A stretch of 64,000 bases of DNA from Emydura subglobosa (taxonomy: Eukaryota > Chordata > Testudines > Chelidae): the NCBI GenBank assembly GCA_007922225.1, contig ML679954.1:23085003-23149002 (forward strand), written 5' to 3'. Under the pieces are notes generated by a model. That model ran no database searches and was not told where the DNA came from. It was given only the letters and a program-made list of their open reading frames with translations. A program made the position numbers and the translations under genes. Of the stretch, positions 34,705 through 46,145 are shown one piece after another (within the stretch, counting starts at the first letter, position 1; the number at the start of each line of letters is the position of its first letter).

Positions 34705-35483
34705 CTACTTTATGAGAGGAGACTCAAAGAGCTTGATTTGTTTAGCCTAACCAAAAGAAGGCTGAAGAGAGATATGATTGCTCTCTCTAAATACATCAGA
34801 GGGATAAATACCAAGGAGAGAGAGGAGTTATTTAAGCTAAGTTTCAGTGTTGACACAAGAACAAATAAATATAAACTGGCTATCAACAAGTTTAGGCTTG
34901 AAATTAGATGAAGGATTCTAACCATCAGAGCAGTGAAGTTTTGGAACAGCCTTCCAAAGGGAGCAGTAGAGGAAAAAACTTAGGTGGCTTCAAGACTGAG
35001 TTTAAGTTTACGGAGAGGATGGTATGATGAGACTGCATACAATGGCATGTGGTTGATCTGCGACTTCTAGCAGCAAATATTTCCAATGGCCGGTGATGGG
35101 ACACTAGATGGGGAAGGCTCTGAATTACTACAGAGAATTCTTTCCCAGCTGTCTGGCTGCTGGCTCTTGCCCACGTGCTCAGAGTCACCATAGTGGGGTT
35201 GGGAAGGAATTTTTCCCTCGGTCAGACTGGCAGAGACTCTGCGGGTTTTTGGTCTTCCTTTGCAGCATGGGGCATGGGTCACTCGTAGGTTTAAAGTAGT
35301 GTAAAATAGTGGATTCTCTGTAACTTGAAGTCTTTAAATCATAATTTGAGGAATTCAGTAACTCAGCTAAAGGTTATGGGTCTACTACAGGAGTGAATGG
35401 ATGGGTTAGGTTCTGTGGTGTGCAATGTGCAGACTGGATGATCATGATTGTCTCTTCTGGCCTTAAAGTCCATGAGTTTAGTC
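34705..35483 (+). mobile_element. CR1 LINE 3' end
   Basis: The order AGCCTAACCAAAAGAAGGCT, AATACATCAGAGGGATAAAT, ACTGGCTATCAACAAGTTTA, TGGAACAGCCTTCCAAAGG, TACAGAGAATTCTTTCCCAG, GGAAGGAATTTTTCCC, GGCATGGGTCACT, GATGATCATGATTG and a CTTAAAGTCCATGAG end is the CR1 3' end of turtles. It is 5' truncated, as CR1 copies usually are, and has no target duplication. It is moderately diverged and carries no intact reading frame. Confidence 0.92.
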
Positions 35484-36129
35484 ATTTTTTAAAAAATTTT
35501 TTTTACACATCTATAAATTTTCACAGAGATGAGCTAGAAACATGAAACCATATTCTCAACTGATAATCAACGTAACTCCCTTGGCGTTAATGGAGCTTCA
35601 CTGATAGACACTCGCTGAGAATCTGGCTCTACTGGTTCATTAAGAATGAAAACTTAATTTTTCCTTCAGTATCCTTCAGAATTTGTCTCCTGGCTGTGGG
35701 CTTTCCAAGACACAAAAACCAGCCCTGCACAGCTTTGTTGTTTAATTTTTGAGTGTTGTTCTCACACTCTAGCACTGAAAATAAAGTGCTTATTTGTGGC
35801 CCAATTTCTTTTAATAACACATTGAGAGAGGACAAATAAATAACAATTTAATATGCTGCTGTGAATTGAAGGCATTTGAGAATTTAATGTGGAGCTAAAA
35901 TGTATGTGTACTGTAACCACCATAAATTTGTTAATGCTGTAATGTGAGTAACACCATATATGAATGGAAAACCAATTTTAGACAGTTACCTAACTATATA
36001 AACTCCCCCTCCATGCATGCATGCACTAAGGCAACAAACTCTTAGGCAGGACAGGGCAGGCAGTGGGGAACAGGCTCTGTCCCTTAGTGGGCAATCACCT
36101 CTAGGTCAGGGTGGGAAGGGGAAGGGGGA
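35484..36129. other. No gene seen; mini-MITE scrap
   Basis: AACGTAACTCCCTTGGCGTT to GAATCTGGCTC (35570-35633) is a scrap of the CCATTGACTTCAATGG family. A CATGCATGCATGCA run lies at about 36014-36028. Confidence 0.5.
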
Positions 36130-36740
36130 CACAACTCCACTGCATCCCAGCCTAGGGCTCTGGCAGTGATGGATTGTCCGGTCACTAGGTCAGCGGGGCT
36201 CCAGCCAAAACGTACTGACTCTGTTACAAGCCATAACGCAGGCAGACAGATGTCTGGCTCCCCTGGGCTTCTTCCTTCCCCCCTTTCCCTAGAGTACCTC
36301 CCCGTTTCCTTGGGATACTCTGCCTGAGGGATGTTCCAGAATCCTTTGGCCTTGTTGCTTGATGGCAGCTCCGGGAACTCTTTGGAGCTGTCCGCAGAGG
36401 GCAGCTCCTCTAGGTCGCAGGGTCCTGGGGTCTCCTCTGGCTCACACAGGGCTGGCAGCTCGGGTATCTCCTCCAGGTTTCCAGATCCAGGAGTCTCCTC
36501 TGGCTCGCCGTGCTCAGGTAGCTCCTCCAGGTCCTCAGGCAGTTGGCAGCTCCGGCAGCCGCTCCACCAGGTAACAGTCTGGTCCAGGCCCCGGCATTAA
36601 GGGAGAGATGTCCTTCTCCCTCATCCGCCTTCCCCTTACTGAGTGGGAGGCTCTGCCTTTTATACTTCCTGCCCCACCTATCTGCTTCTGGTCAGGTGGG
36701 GTTGTACACCCGGGTTCCACCTCTGTTATGCCAGGCAGAG
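36130..36740 (-). mobile_element. Probable LTR with TATA box, antisense
   Basis: GC- and CpG-rich block. Its plus strand repeats a motif of about 55-60 bp (GTCTCCTCTGGCTC...GGTATCTCCTCC, at about 36430-36530), read as a degenerate minisatellite in the leader. On the minus strand TATAAAAGGCAGAGCC (36664 downward) forms a good TATA box, preceded by GACCAGAAGCAGATAG, as in turtle LTRs ending in CCTGACCAG-type U3. The 90-codon plus-strand Ser/Gly-rich frame here is a by-product of the repeat. Confidence 0.55.
36657..36664 (-). promoter_or_regulatory. LTR TATA box
   Basis: TATAAAAG on the minus strand within GGAAGTATAAAAGGCAGAGC, in a GC-rich setting, pointing left into the minisatellite-like leader. 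Confidence 0.5.
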
Positions 36741-37285
36741 TGAATCACAGCTGCCTGCAGGTTCTGGATACCAGGTGAGGAATAAAAACATGCCCACATC
36801 AATTAGGCACACTTATCTTTAATCACGGTTTACTCTCCAAACAGCAGAGGGAGACCCTAAACAAGCTCTGTGTAGCGGCTGCAGGGGAAGGCCACGCAAT
36901 CCCAGTAGATTCATGGCTGAGTCTCATTGCGCAGTTTGCATTACAAGCTTTTATATGCAGCATAACACATTTACTCTAGGGAATAGTAAGCATTGGCAAA
37001 TTTAAAGCACGTGACCTCACTTCCTAACTTTCTTCCTCTTTTGGAATCGAAACAAGTTACACAACGGGTTGCGAAACCAGTTATACAACCTGTTTATTGT
37101 GCTGTGCAGCAATCCTGACCAAACCAGTTCTGACCAGACCCGTCGCATTACTATCTCCAACGCGTCACAATCTATCTTCCGCGGCCTACAGCCCCCCAGA
37201 GGGGGTTTGGCTTTCCCTCGCTGTCAATCTCCGAGGGCGTCCACACCTAGTGGCTACATCCCCAAATTAACTTCATGACCTGACC
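36741..37285. mobile_element. LTR-retroelement-like block
   Basis: CpG-containing sequence unlike its flanks: TTGCGCAGTTTGCATTACAA, TAACACATTTACTCTAGGG, AACGCGTCACAATC and CCCCCAGAGGGGG. It adjoins the TATA-bearing LTR and may belong to the same or a second element. No retroelement protein was recognised. Confidence 0.35.
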
Positions 37286-37732
37286 ATTTTGGTCCTCCAC
37301 TAACAGAATATTGGGTTTGTAGTGAATGCTAAAGACTGACACAATTACAGCGTCCGCATGTAGAACATTCTGCTAGCAGCTCTCTGCCTTATAAACCAAG
37401 GAAGCTCCAGCTTTAGTACCTGGTGATTGCAACTGTGGTAGTATCACATGGGAAGAGAGGTGGTCTCTAAAATAGGTAGGTCCCAGGCCATTTAGAGCTT
37501 CATAGGTCAACACCAAAACCTTAAATTCCACCTGGAAGCCAATAGGCAGCCTGCCACACTAGTATTATGTATCGATAGCAAACCAAAGATGCTTCCCTTA
37601 AGAAGTAGACCCCTGCCTTCTGCACTGGCTTCATCTTCCAAATAGGTTAGAGATATAGCTCCAAGGAGAACACATTGCAGAAACATTGCCTCAGGCTGAC
37701 AAAGGTGTGGATTACGCTAATGAGATCTGTGT
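37286..37732. other. Unclassified; possible repeat
   Basis: Contains GGCCATTTAGAGCTTCATAG and CAACACCAAAACCTTAAATT, phrases I associate with a dispersed amniote repeat, but the family could not be named. Confidence 0.35.
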
Positions 37733-38026
37733 CTAAGGTTATGTCTATACTACTGCAGCTACAGTGCTGCAGCTGTGCTGATGTAGCTCTATAGTGTACA
37801 CGCTTTCTACATCAACACAAGGGTTTTTTTTCCTTTGACATAGGTAAATCACCTCTCCAAGAGGCGGTAGCTCAGTCAACAGAAAGATTTTTTCCAGTGA
37901 TCTAGCTGTGTCTACAGTGGGGGTTTGCTTGACGATGCAACTACATCGCAAAGGGTGCAAAATTTTTCACAGCCCTGAATGAAGTAGCTAGGTCATCTGA
38001 AATTTTAGGTGTAGACCAGGCCTAAG
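37733..38026. repeat. Palindromic MITE, GTCTACACT type
   Basis: The left end is CTAAGGTTATGTCTATACT and the right end GTGTAGACCAGGCCTAAG; the reverse complement of the right is CTTAGGCCTGGTCTACAC. Inner CTGATGTAGCTC and GAAGTAGCTAGGTCATC blocks are paired. No coding. Confidence 0.82.
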
Positions 38027-41000
38027 TGAAAATGTCAAAACTTCTTGACCAGATGCAGATGGGGGTTCCTAGTGGACTATTGTAGTTTCTAGTGCTATTG
38101 CTATTTGATTATTATTGCTATCTGATAATCTTAAAAGCAGCTGGGAATTTAACCAGTCCCAATTTAACTGTTATTAATAAATGACATGCACTTCCTGGAT
38201 CAGGAGTGCCAATATAATTTCAGTCATATCCTGTACTTCCCCCTCCCTCCCAGTTCACTATGATAACCACTCTTTTATTTGGATAGAGTCTCAACCAGTT
38301 TATTCCCATGCATGCTCCAGTCTTGCACAGAGAGTGGGGGAAGACACTAAACTATATTCTTCTGGCTAGACAAGATGAAGATGTAATGCCCAGTGTCGTC
38401 AGCATACTAAAATCAACATGTTGCCTTAACTCTCCTACCAGCCTCATGTGTGCATGGAACAAGAGAATAAGAAAGAATAAAGCCCTATAGTACCCCCACA
38501 TGAGAGACACCTCAAAGCAGAACTACAATTTCAGAAAGAGGTGGATTTTTGTACTAGAGATTATCTCGTCCAGATTTTTATACTATTAGTATACAACTAA
38601 GCAGTCCAACTCTGGAGTTTTTCAGATGACATTCAGTCAAAATATCAGGCCAGTTGTGATTAATTTACTTAAATTAATATGGCTAGTACTGTTATGTATA
38701 TATTTTTTCCATTTTATCTGCTAAGCACAGCAGGTTCTAGTGAATCTGCTAAATTCCACCAGTACAACTGTAATCTCACAGATTTATTTATGATGCTTTT
38801 TGAATGAGAAATAGCGTGAAAAAAAATTAAGGATTTTAGTACAACTGTAAAAGAAATCAGGTATGCCAGCCCAAGATGATAATAGATTGTCTTCCTCATC
38901 TCAGCTTGGTAGAAAGCTGCTTTGTAAATAACCCGAGAGAAAAGCTGGCAAGACCGTGGGAATTGTGAAAACTTGGCATCTAGCAGAAGATGTAAAGCTT
39001 CTTTAGAGCTTATTCTTGCAAGGATTCTGATGGTGACCAGTGTCAAATTGGAGAACTGCCTAAGCAAATATTAAATTCACTCTACAACATTTGAAAGCAA
39101 ATAAAGGTTGGGTGGTGGGCTGGGGAAGATAACTTTGGTCTTAGTCCAAATCCTAGCAGTCATGTGGTTCTGATTTTTTGAAGTACTGGTATTCTGCCCC
39201 CACCAGCATGACCTCACACACAGGGTGCATGTGAGGCCCCAGCTGCGTGGTTGGGGCCAGACAATTTGGCTCTCAGAAAACTATAAATAGAAGATACAAG
39301 ATTCTTAAAAGAAAGATCTCTCGAAAATATGCTTTGTAAACAATGATCCAATTCTCATTAAAATATATGGAGTCTTTCAATTAATTTTAATGGAAATTGG
39401 ATCTGGATCCTTATTCTTTACCATAGTTCCTTTCCTGATTCCCTGTCCCTCTGCGGTGTAGATACTTCAGGCTCACTGTATCACTCACTCTGGTTTATAC
39501 TGGTGTAACACTATTAATTACAGTGGCATTTATTAGGCATTTACCAGTATGAGACCACAAGCAGGCTCATTCACTAGAAAGACCCCTGAGTTTGGATCCA
39601 GATTCAGATCAGAATCTGAGGTTCCCAAAGTGTGGATGTGTTTGGATTCTGTGGGATTCCAGCTTGGTCAATTATAGAGATTAACCCCAGTATTTACATT
39701 CAGATTCAGATTTGGTTCTAAACATATCCAAAGTTCAGAGGGGATTGCATCTGATCCAGTTTCAGTCCACCTACAATCTTGACTAATAATCTATCCAAAG
39801 ATTTCTGTCGTCCTCACCTCCTGCCCGAAAGTTTTTTAATGAACAATTCCATCCAATATAAGCAAATGTGTCTTTAACTTCCAGTGGTCACCACAAGTTT
39901 CTGGATGAATCTTGAGAGGCCTCCCCTGCTCTCTTCTACTTCAGTTCGTTTCATATCAGAATAATCATCATATTAGTGCATATGATGGGTTTCACATTCA
40001 ATTAAACATTTTCATTTTCCCTAAGCATTTTGCATCAAAATAAAACTACCTTGAGCAGCAATTATACTATTTAACAATGCATTAAAATAACCCTTACTAT
40101 AATACCATGGCATCAGATTAAATGCTCCCCTGCTAGGGAAAATCCCATCAGAAGGTAAGGTATACATGCGATCTGCATGACAGAGCAGGAGATCAGGCCC
40201 CATCCTCTGGATATATGACTGTCTTGGACACGTGCTGGCTACTATGAATATCACCCCAGGTCCATACTCCCAGGTGACATTTCTGCCACAAACATGGAAG
40301 AAGGCCCTGCAAAGGGGTTGAGGCCTGGAGGAGAATTAACGCAAACTGACCTGCAATAATTCCTTTGTAGGTTCCTGCTTGAAAATTAGGTAATCGTGCT
40401 ATATGAAGTGACTGTTCCCTATCTCTGCTCCTCATCTCCGAATGTTCCCTTTCCTTTTCTCCTCCCATACTGATGATGCAAAGAGGTTTTGTGGGAGGGT
40501 TCTTGTGGACTTTGAGAGAGGGGAGAATATTTCTTTCCCCCATCCATAGATATGGAAATGTCTCAAAAGAAAAGACAGCATTGTGTAGAGTGAAGGCTTT
40601 TTAAATTATACTGAAGAATTAAAATGTTTCTTAAAGGAAAATAAAAGCTCTCAGAACTTGAAAAGAGCAAGGCTTGGCTTGCTACTGGTATCCTGAGCTC
40701 TGCATTGTAACCATCTTTCGGCTCATGTGATTATGGTCCCATTTAGTCCCCTGATTTCCTGCTTTCTCTGCCCTCCAAAACTACATCCAAAATGATATCA
40801 GGGAAACTGCTTCAATTGTGGAATGAGTTCTATCCCTTCCATCCTTTTGTGTCTTGTTCCTTTCCTAGCTACTGGGCTGTCTGGCAGGACCTGTGTAACA
40901 AGTATCAGTTGTAAATTTAATTTCCCTTTAAAAAATCAGAAAAGATGAAACAAAGGCTTTTTTCCCCCCGATGGCTGCCTATAGCACTGCCTCCAGTAAA

Positions 41001-41700
41001 CTTCCTTTTCTTTATTCCTCCTGAGAGGAAAGCAAACACTCAGTCCTAGTAGATTATAATTAAGAGATGTAGAAAGCAGCAGTTTCCTGAATGTAAGCTT
41101 CAGCTGTGACGTGACCTGTCACTGTATTGATTTTAAGGAAAATAATTTGAAAGTTATTCACAATGAGAGAGGATTTTCTAGCAAGAGGTCTTGCTTACAA
41201 ACTCTGTTTTCTCTGCTGTTCAGAGTTCCCTGTCCATATGGCCTGTATTAGCTTCCTTCCATTTTTATGAAATATTTCTCTCTTCTAGAGAGTTGTTTCT
41301 CTCTCAAACTCTGACTCTTGTCACCTTCTTTGTAACAGGTCTAGAATCACCTGTCATCAAATGACTTAAGAAACATTACAAGGCTGTCCTGACCCTGAGG
41401 TGAAATCATCTGATAAAAGGACCCCTATAGTGAATAATTATATTCAACACCCTGATAGATATGCTTACGTTCAGGCAGACTGGCAAAAAGAAAATTCATA
41501 TTTCACAATTGACCAGATTCTGATGTAAGTTACAAAATCTTCAGAGAAGTTACTTTGAATTTCCTTCAGTGTAAATAAGATCAGGTCCTGGACCACTGAT
41601 TTTCATTAGCTGCTTATTTTCTTCTTCATTAGAGATGAATTGGGGTTACTTGGAATAAGTCTTAGCCACCTGCCCCGGGTTAGTATTCTACAACCTAATG
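38027..41700. other. No gene seen; mini-palindromes
   Basis: Mini-palindrome at 39343-39406 (GATCCAATTCTCATTAAA against TTTTAATGGAAATTGGATC). Second copy of the 20.7-kb repeat at about 39198-39260. Repeated GGATCCAGATTCAGATCAG-like blocks at 39580-39760. A 116-codon minus frame at 40193-40543 has no known motif. Confidence 0.5.
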
Positions 41701-41860
41701 ACAATTTTGGATGCCCAAACTGAGATACCTTAAAGGGGCCTTAATTTCAGAAGATGGGTGTTTAACACTTTCTGAGAATCAGGCCCCCGTGTATCATTTC
41801 AAGTTGGGAAACAAAAACTGAGAGACTCCCAAATCACCAGTCACTTTTGAAAATCTTAGC
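41701..41860. repeat. Palindromic MITE with TTAAAGGGGCC
   Basis: Halves ATGCCCAAACTGAGATACC, TTAAAGGGGCCTTAATTTC and CTGAGAATCAGGCCCCC, AAGTTGGGAAAC face each other. The right end CAGTCACTTTTGAAAATCTT is the usual end of this amniote repeat. Confidence 0.7.
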
Positions 41861-42060
41861 ATCTGATTATGATTGAAAGTAAGTGGTATAGCTGGGTGGG
41901 AAATGGTTTTCCCATTCCATTAATATTTTTGGTTGTTTAGAAGTGTTTCCCGTTTTGCACTGGAATGAAACCGAGAGAGACCTTTCAAAGTAAAATTAAA
42001 TGCAGGGGAAGAGACCAACCAATCCCACCCTGCTCCAGAATAGCCAATAACCTGATGTTC

Positions 42061-42562
42061 TTCAAGTACCTACTTAACAAGGCCAAGTTTTTAATTAAAG
42101 TGCTCATTAGGAGACAGCTGAAGTGCAAAAACATGGATCATCTGAGATGTTGGATACCTGGGTTCAAATCCTTGCTCTAAATCAGGCAAAAGCAGAGATT
42201 TGAACCCAGGTGAGTGCCTTGACCACTAAGATATTCCAGGGCCTGTCCTGGTTTTCAGCAGAAATTCATCTGAAAAACTTTTTCATGGAACCTAGTGCAT
42301 TCCTATGAACAGTTTTTTGGTTTTTTTTTTTTTTCATTTCAATCTACATTTTATGATGGAAAAATGATTTGTCCAAAAATTCCTGTCCACCACTAGTAGC
42401 TGGCCACAGAGCCTTGTTAGACGCAAATAAAGCTCACAGATGTAAAGTGCTAAAGGAATGGTATGATGGTATGCAAGGATAAAATCCATGTTTTTGCACT
42501 TCAGCTGTCTCCTAATGAGCACTTTAATTAAAAAACTTGGCCTTGTTAAGTAGGTACTTGAA
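42061..42562. repeat. Near-perfect 78-bp inverted repeat around a 345-bp spacer
   Basis: The left arm 42061-42138 and right arm 42484-42562 are reverse complements that differ only by one base in a T/A run. The spacer holds the tRNA-like palindrome (42156-42211) and a TTTTTC-type AT-rich repeat (about 42290-42390). Everything else in the neighbourhood is far more diverged, so the arms are either a young foldback element or a recent inverted duplication. No target duplication was found next to the arms. Confidence 0.9.
42156..42211. repeat. Palindrome with tRNA B-box-like GGTTCAAATCC
   Basis: ACCTGGGTTCAAATCCTTGC (42156-42175) and its inverse ending TTTGAACCCAGGT (right arm 42190-42211) pair with few mismatches. 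GGTTCAAATCC fits the Pol III B box. Followed by GAGTGCCTTGACCACTAAG, a phrase of a reptile repeat family. Confidence 0.65.
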
Positions 42563-44181
42563 AAGTAAGTCAAGTGATACAATAATTATGAACATGAAAA
42601 ACAAGTGCCTCCTTTTTTTTTTAATAGTGATCAAAATATTTATGTGGAAAGGTTGCTATTGTGGAACTTCCTATAAATATTAAAAAACATTAGGAAGCTA
42701 TGTCAACAAGAAATATATATACAAAAAGACAGGATTTGGAAGCTTGTGGAGTTATTCAACCTCATCTATCAGTATCTTAATTTCAAGTCTCCCAAGGGAA
42801 ATAATTTAAGAAATGTGTAAGATTATAATAGAACAAATTACATTTTTAACACAATTGTTAGCAAGCTGAGCATAAAAAAAGTGAATAATGACATTTCACA
42901 CTGGGTATTTGTTTCCAATTAACTTAGATTTTCAAAACTTAAAATAATGGTCAATGCTTAAATTAATCATTGATAATAAAAAACAAATTTGTACCTTTTA
43001 TAACCCATGTGGCAAATACAGAATTCACTGAATTAATAGTTTATTGATTTCTCCCCCCATCCTAGTTTTTTCTCCTCTGTCTTGTTCACTACACGTTAAA
43101 AGCATTTTTTTCTAGGATAGCAGTGTTAAACTAAAGCTCAACAGTAAAACATAAGAGACACTATTACTTACAGTGTTCTGAGAAATGGCATTTGGTTTAA
43201 CCTTAGCAATGTCAAATGGGTTGATAGCTCATTTACCCATTGCCATTTAGAATTTGTAAAGCAATCTGTAAACAACAAATTCTGTCTAACTAGTTTCTCT
43301 GTTTTGTAAAATGCACTTCAAGGATATTTCTACAGAACCATTCACTCTGTTTCTTTCACTCTGTGCTTGATTTTATCTCCTTTCTTTTGCCCTTTTCACA
43401 ATCACTGGTGGTCACCTTTGCAACTTTTCTTCCCACTTCTGGAAAATGTGTATTTGTATTGGACATGGAGTGTTATTTTTTCTCAAATGAAAATGTGCAG
43501 CATATGTAAGCATGATGGCCATCACTGTACTAGAAAAATGCACTGTGAAGACCACGGGAGTTTGATCAACTTACGTTGACACAGTCTACAGGTAACTAGT
43601 AAATTCCTGCCATTTGGTAGCCAAGATACTTCTTTCACACTAACACATGATTCACTCTTAAGATACAAATGGTAAACTACCTGCACCAGTTTAAACTTTT
43701 AAACCCATTTTAATTTTTTTAATGGTAAGATGATCTCTCTCTACTTGCAAACAAGAACTACCTGGTTTTGTCTGTTTTAGGTTCTGATTAGTAATGGTAC
43801 CAGTGGTACTAGTAATGAAGCTATATGGGTAGATTAGAAAGGAAAATCCTCCTGGCTATGAAACGGCTTTGGAAGACCCAAAATGCAGTAAGCCACCATA
43901 TTTCCTCTACACGCGGTGTGTATGTGTGGAGGAGAGGGAAGGAGGGGGCATAGAAAGACCATCTGAGGGATCCACAGGAGACCACACCTGATTGAAGTAC
44001 ATGAGGTGAGCGGGAGTGGTAGGGACATTGCCATTGTACTGAATGAATCAATTAGCCACAAACCCATGTAGAGGGCTGTAGTAATGACAAACTTTCTGCA
44101 TAGATGCTCCACACCCTCTCTCGGGACTGAAAATTCTACCCTTCCTTTCCTTGTGTTGATTTCCTATCCACTGTTCAGTTA
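42563..44181. other. No gene seen
   Basis: AT-rich to about 43.8 kb, then a G-rich patch with chance frames on the minus strand (43821-44112). No family recognised. Confidence 0.5.
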
Positions 44182-44314
44182 GGCCCCAATTCAGCAAAGC
44201 ACTTGAGCATGTGCTTGAATTCCATTGACGTCAATAGCATTTAAACCCACACTTAAGTGCTTTGCTGAATACTAATGGATATAAATACATGAGAGCTGTG
44301 CTGAACTGGGCCCT
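44182..44314. repeat. Palindromic MITE (CAGCAAAGCACTTAAG type)
   Basis: GGCCCCAATTCAGCAAAGCA and CACTTGAGCATGTGCTTGAA face CACTTAAGTGCTTTGCTGAA and CTGAACTGGGCCC. The centre has CCATTGACGTCAATAG. A frequent amniote mini-palindrome. Confidence 0.85.
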
Positions 44315-44789
44315 TGTTGTATCGGGCTGCATAGGGTCAGGACTTTGACCTTAAGAGAATAAAGGTGAGAATGAAAATATCTTCAAAAAGGAAGCAGACA
44401 AAGCTGTGGTCGGTGCCTTGGATCTGAAGTCTATAATACAGTAGGGTGTGAAAAAATATTTTGTGCTATTGACAGCAGTTCACAGTCTCTATCTGAAAAG
44501 CTGTCCAGCACTTCTTGAAAAAAGTGTTTAAAATAGTATTAAATGTTGTTTACATTTCTGTAATGCCTCGAGGCTCTGCTGAGAGCTAAGATGTGCTCAC
44601 TGTGATGGACATTGGATATAAACCTAGTAAAAGACAGTTCTTGCCATGAGGTGCCTACAATGTGTGGGTAACATTGTGCCACCTTTATTCAAATTGGGTG
44701 TAGCTTGCTGCAAGGGTAGTTCCACTGACTCTAATGAGACAATCTGGCCCTAAATAAACAAGATACTCAAAGGGTTGAAGAACGGATGT
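44315..44789. other. No gene seen
   Basis: Nothing recognised between the mini-palindrome and the MIR. Confidence 0.5.
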
Positions 44790-45045
44790 ATTCCTGTTTT
44801 CATTTTAGAGATAGGGACCTGAGGGACTGAAGCCCTCATTCAGGAAAACATCACTATTCAGGAGCAGCACTTAAACACACGATTAACTTTGCATATGTTC
44901 CTTAGAGCTTTCCAGAACTGGAGGTAGATAGATTAGATAAGTTGCCCCAAGTCACACAGGAGGCCTGTTGTAGAGCTGGGAATTGAGTCCTGTGTTCTGA
45001 AGTCCTAGACTTGTGCCGTAACCAAAATATCATCCTTCCTCTTTG
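44790..45045 (+). repeat. MIR SINE split by a mini-MITE
   Basis: The first half TTCATTTTAGAGATAGGGAC resembles MIR CATTTTACAGATGAGGAAAC. After an insertion at about 44831-44925 (CTCATTCAGGAAAACATCAC...CAGCACTTAAACACACG, the CAGCAAAGCACTTAAG family) MIR resumes with AGATTAGATAAGTTGCCCC, AAGTCACACAGGAGG and GTAGAGCTGGGAATTGAGTC. The consensus order is kept across the insertion. Confidence 0.8.
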
Positions 45046-45959
45046 ATGGATCACTTCCTTCTTATCAAGACTCTTTTTGAAGGGACTGATTTGTTCAAAA
45101 GTATTTTTTGTCCTAGTTAGGAGTTACCAAGTAGATTAATAATCAGATTAATAGCTTTTAAATAAGTGTGTTACTTTAGAAAGAAAAATGTGCAAGACAC
45201 GACAGTGCCTCTTGAGTGAATAAGATGATAATGAACTACAAATATGATCAACTTGACAGTGGGGTTTTTTTAAATGAGTTTACCCATATGCTCTCTATAT
45301 GAGAGAACCTCATCTTCAGGAATAAGGATAAATATACTTGTAGAAAGGGTGTATTGAAATGTTGTAACTTCTCCTGAATTCTAATAGTCACGAGAGCTTG
45401 GAGCAGTTTTTAATATGCTAGACCTTTTTATACTTGTTAATTTCAGATGAGCATTCCCAATACCGTCCTATTTTTCCTCACAGACTGACACTCAGATTTA
45501 CAGTATTCAATTAATTTTATTTTCAGTATTTCACCAGGAGAAGGAAAAAAAAGATAAGCCACTGCAATAAAATATCTAATTTGGAAGGGTTTCCCCCATA
45601 GCAATGCTGGCTTTCATCAGTGTGGGCTGTGCATTTCAATAAGAATTTAATTATGCTATGAAAGGATTTCTGTCCTTCTGTTTCACACTAAGTGGTTCCT
45701 CATTCTTGTAAACTAACATTCCGAACTCAGAAAATAATTTACAGTTGCTGTATCTGCTGCTATCCTGCTAACTACAGCATTCATAAAGTTCAGCCTCAGT
45801 AAGGGAAAGAGAATACTTTATATTTTTAAAGCCATTTAGGGCCCTTGCCTGCATCATTTAATTCAATGGCAAAATGCCCACTGACTTCAGTTTTTGTTTA
45901 TATGCTTTTTATGGCACTCATTGCCGCAGCATCTTAACACCGTGTTTAATTAATGACTT
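45046..45959. other. No gene seen; mini-MITE scrap
   Basis: GGGCCCTTGCCTGCATCATT to CCCACTGACTTCAG (45838-45892) is a small-palindrome scrap. The rest is AT-rich. Confidence 0.5.
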
Positions 45960-46145
45960 TATCATAAGACCCCTGTGGAGTAGTCTGAGGCAGGGCCCTA
46001 TTATATTCATTTTACAGATGGAGAAATGGGACATACAGTGATTACTCATACGTTGCCCAAAGTCACACAGGAAGCATGTGGCAGAACAGGAACAGAATTC
46101 AGATCTCCCGAGTCCCAGTCTGGTTCTTTAACCATACTGCACTCA
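45960..46145 (+). repeat. MIR SINE
   Basis: TTATATTCATTTTACAGATG, GAGAAATGGGACATACAG, GTTGCCCAAAGTCACACAGG, GTGGCAGAACAGGAACAG and CAGTCTGGTTCTTTAACCAT follow the MIR core in order. Well preserved for a MIR. Confidence 0.9.

Noticed and set aside
34710..35282. Minus-strand frames over the CR1 3' end
   Set aside because: Antisense shadows of a CR1 tail whose orientation is plus.
36331..36600. Ser/Gly-rich plus-strand frame
   Set aside because: Explained by imperfect repeats of about 55-60 bp in an antisense LTR-like block; not a gene.
40021..40543. Two adjacent minus-strand frames of 77 and 116 codons
   Set aside because: Different frames, no recognised domain and no splice junction between them.
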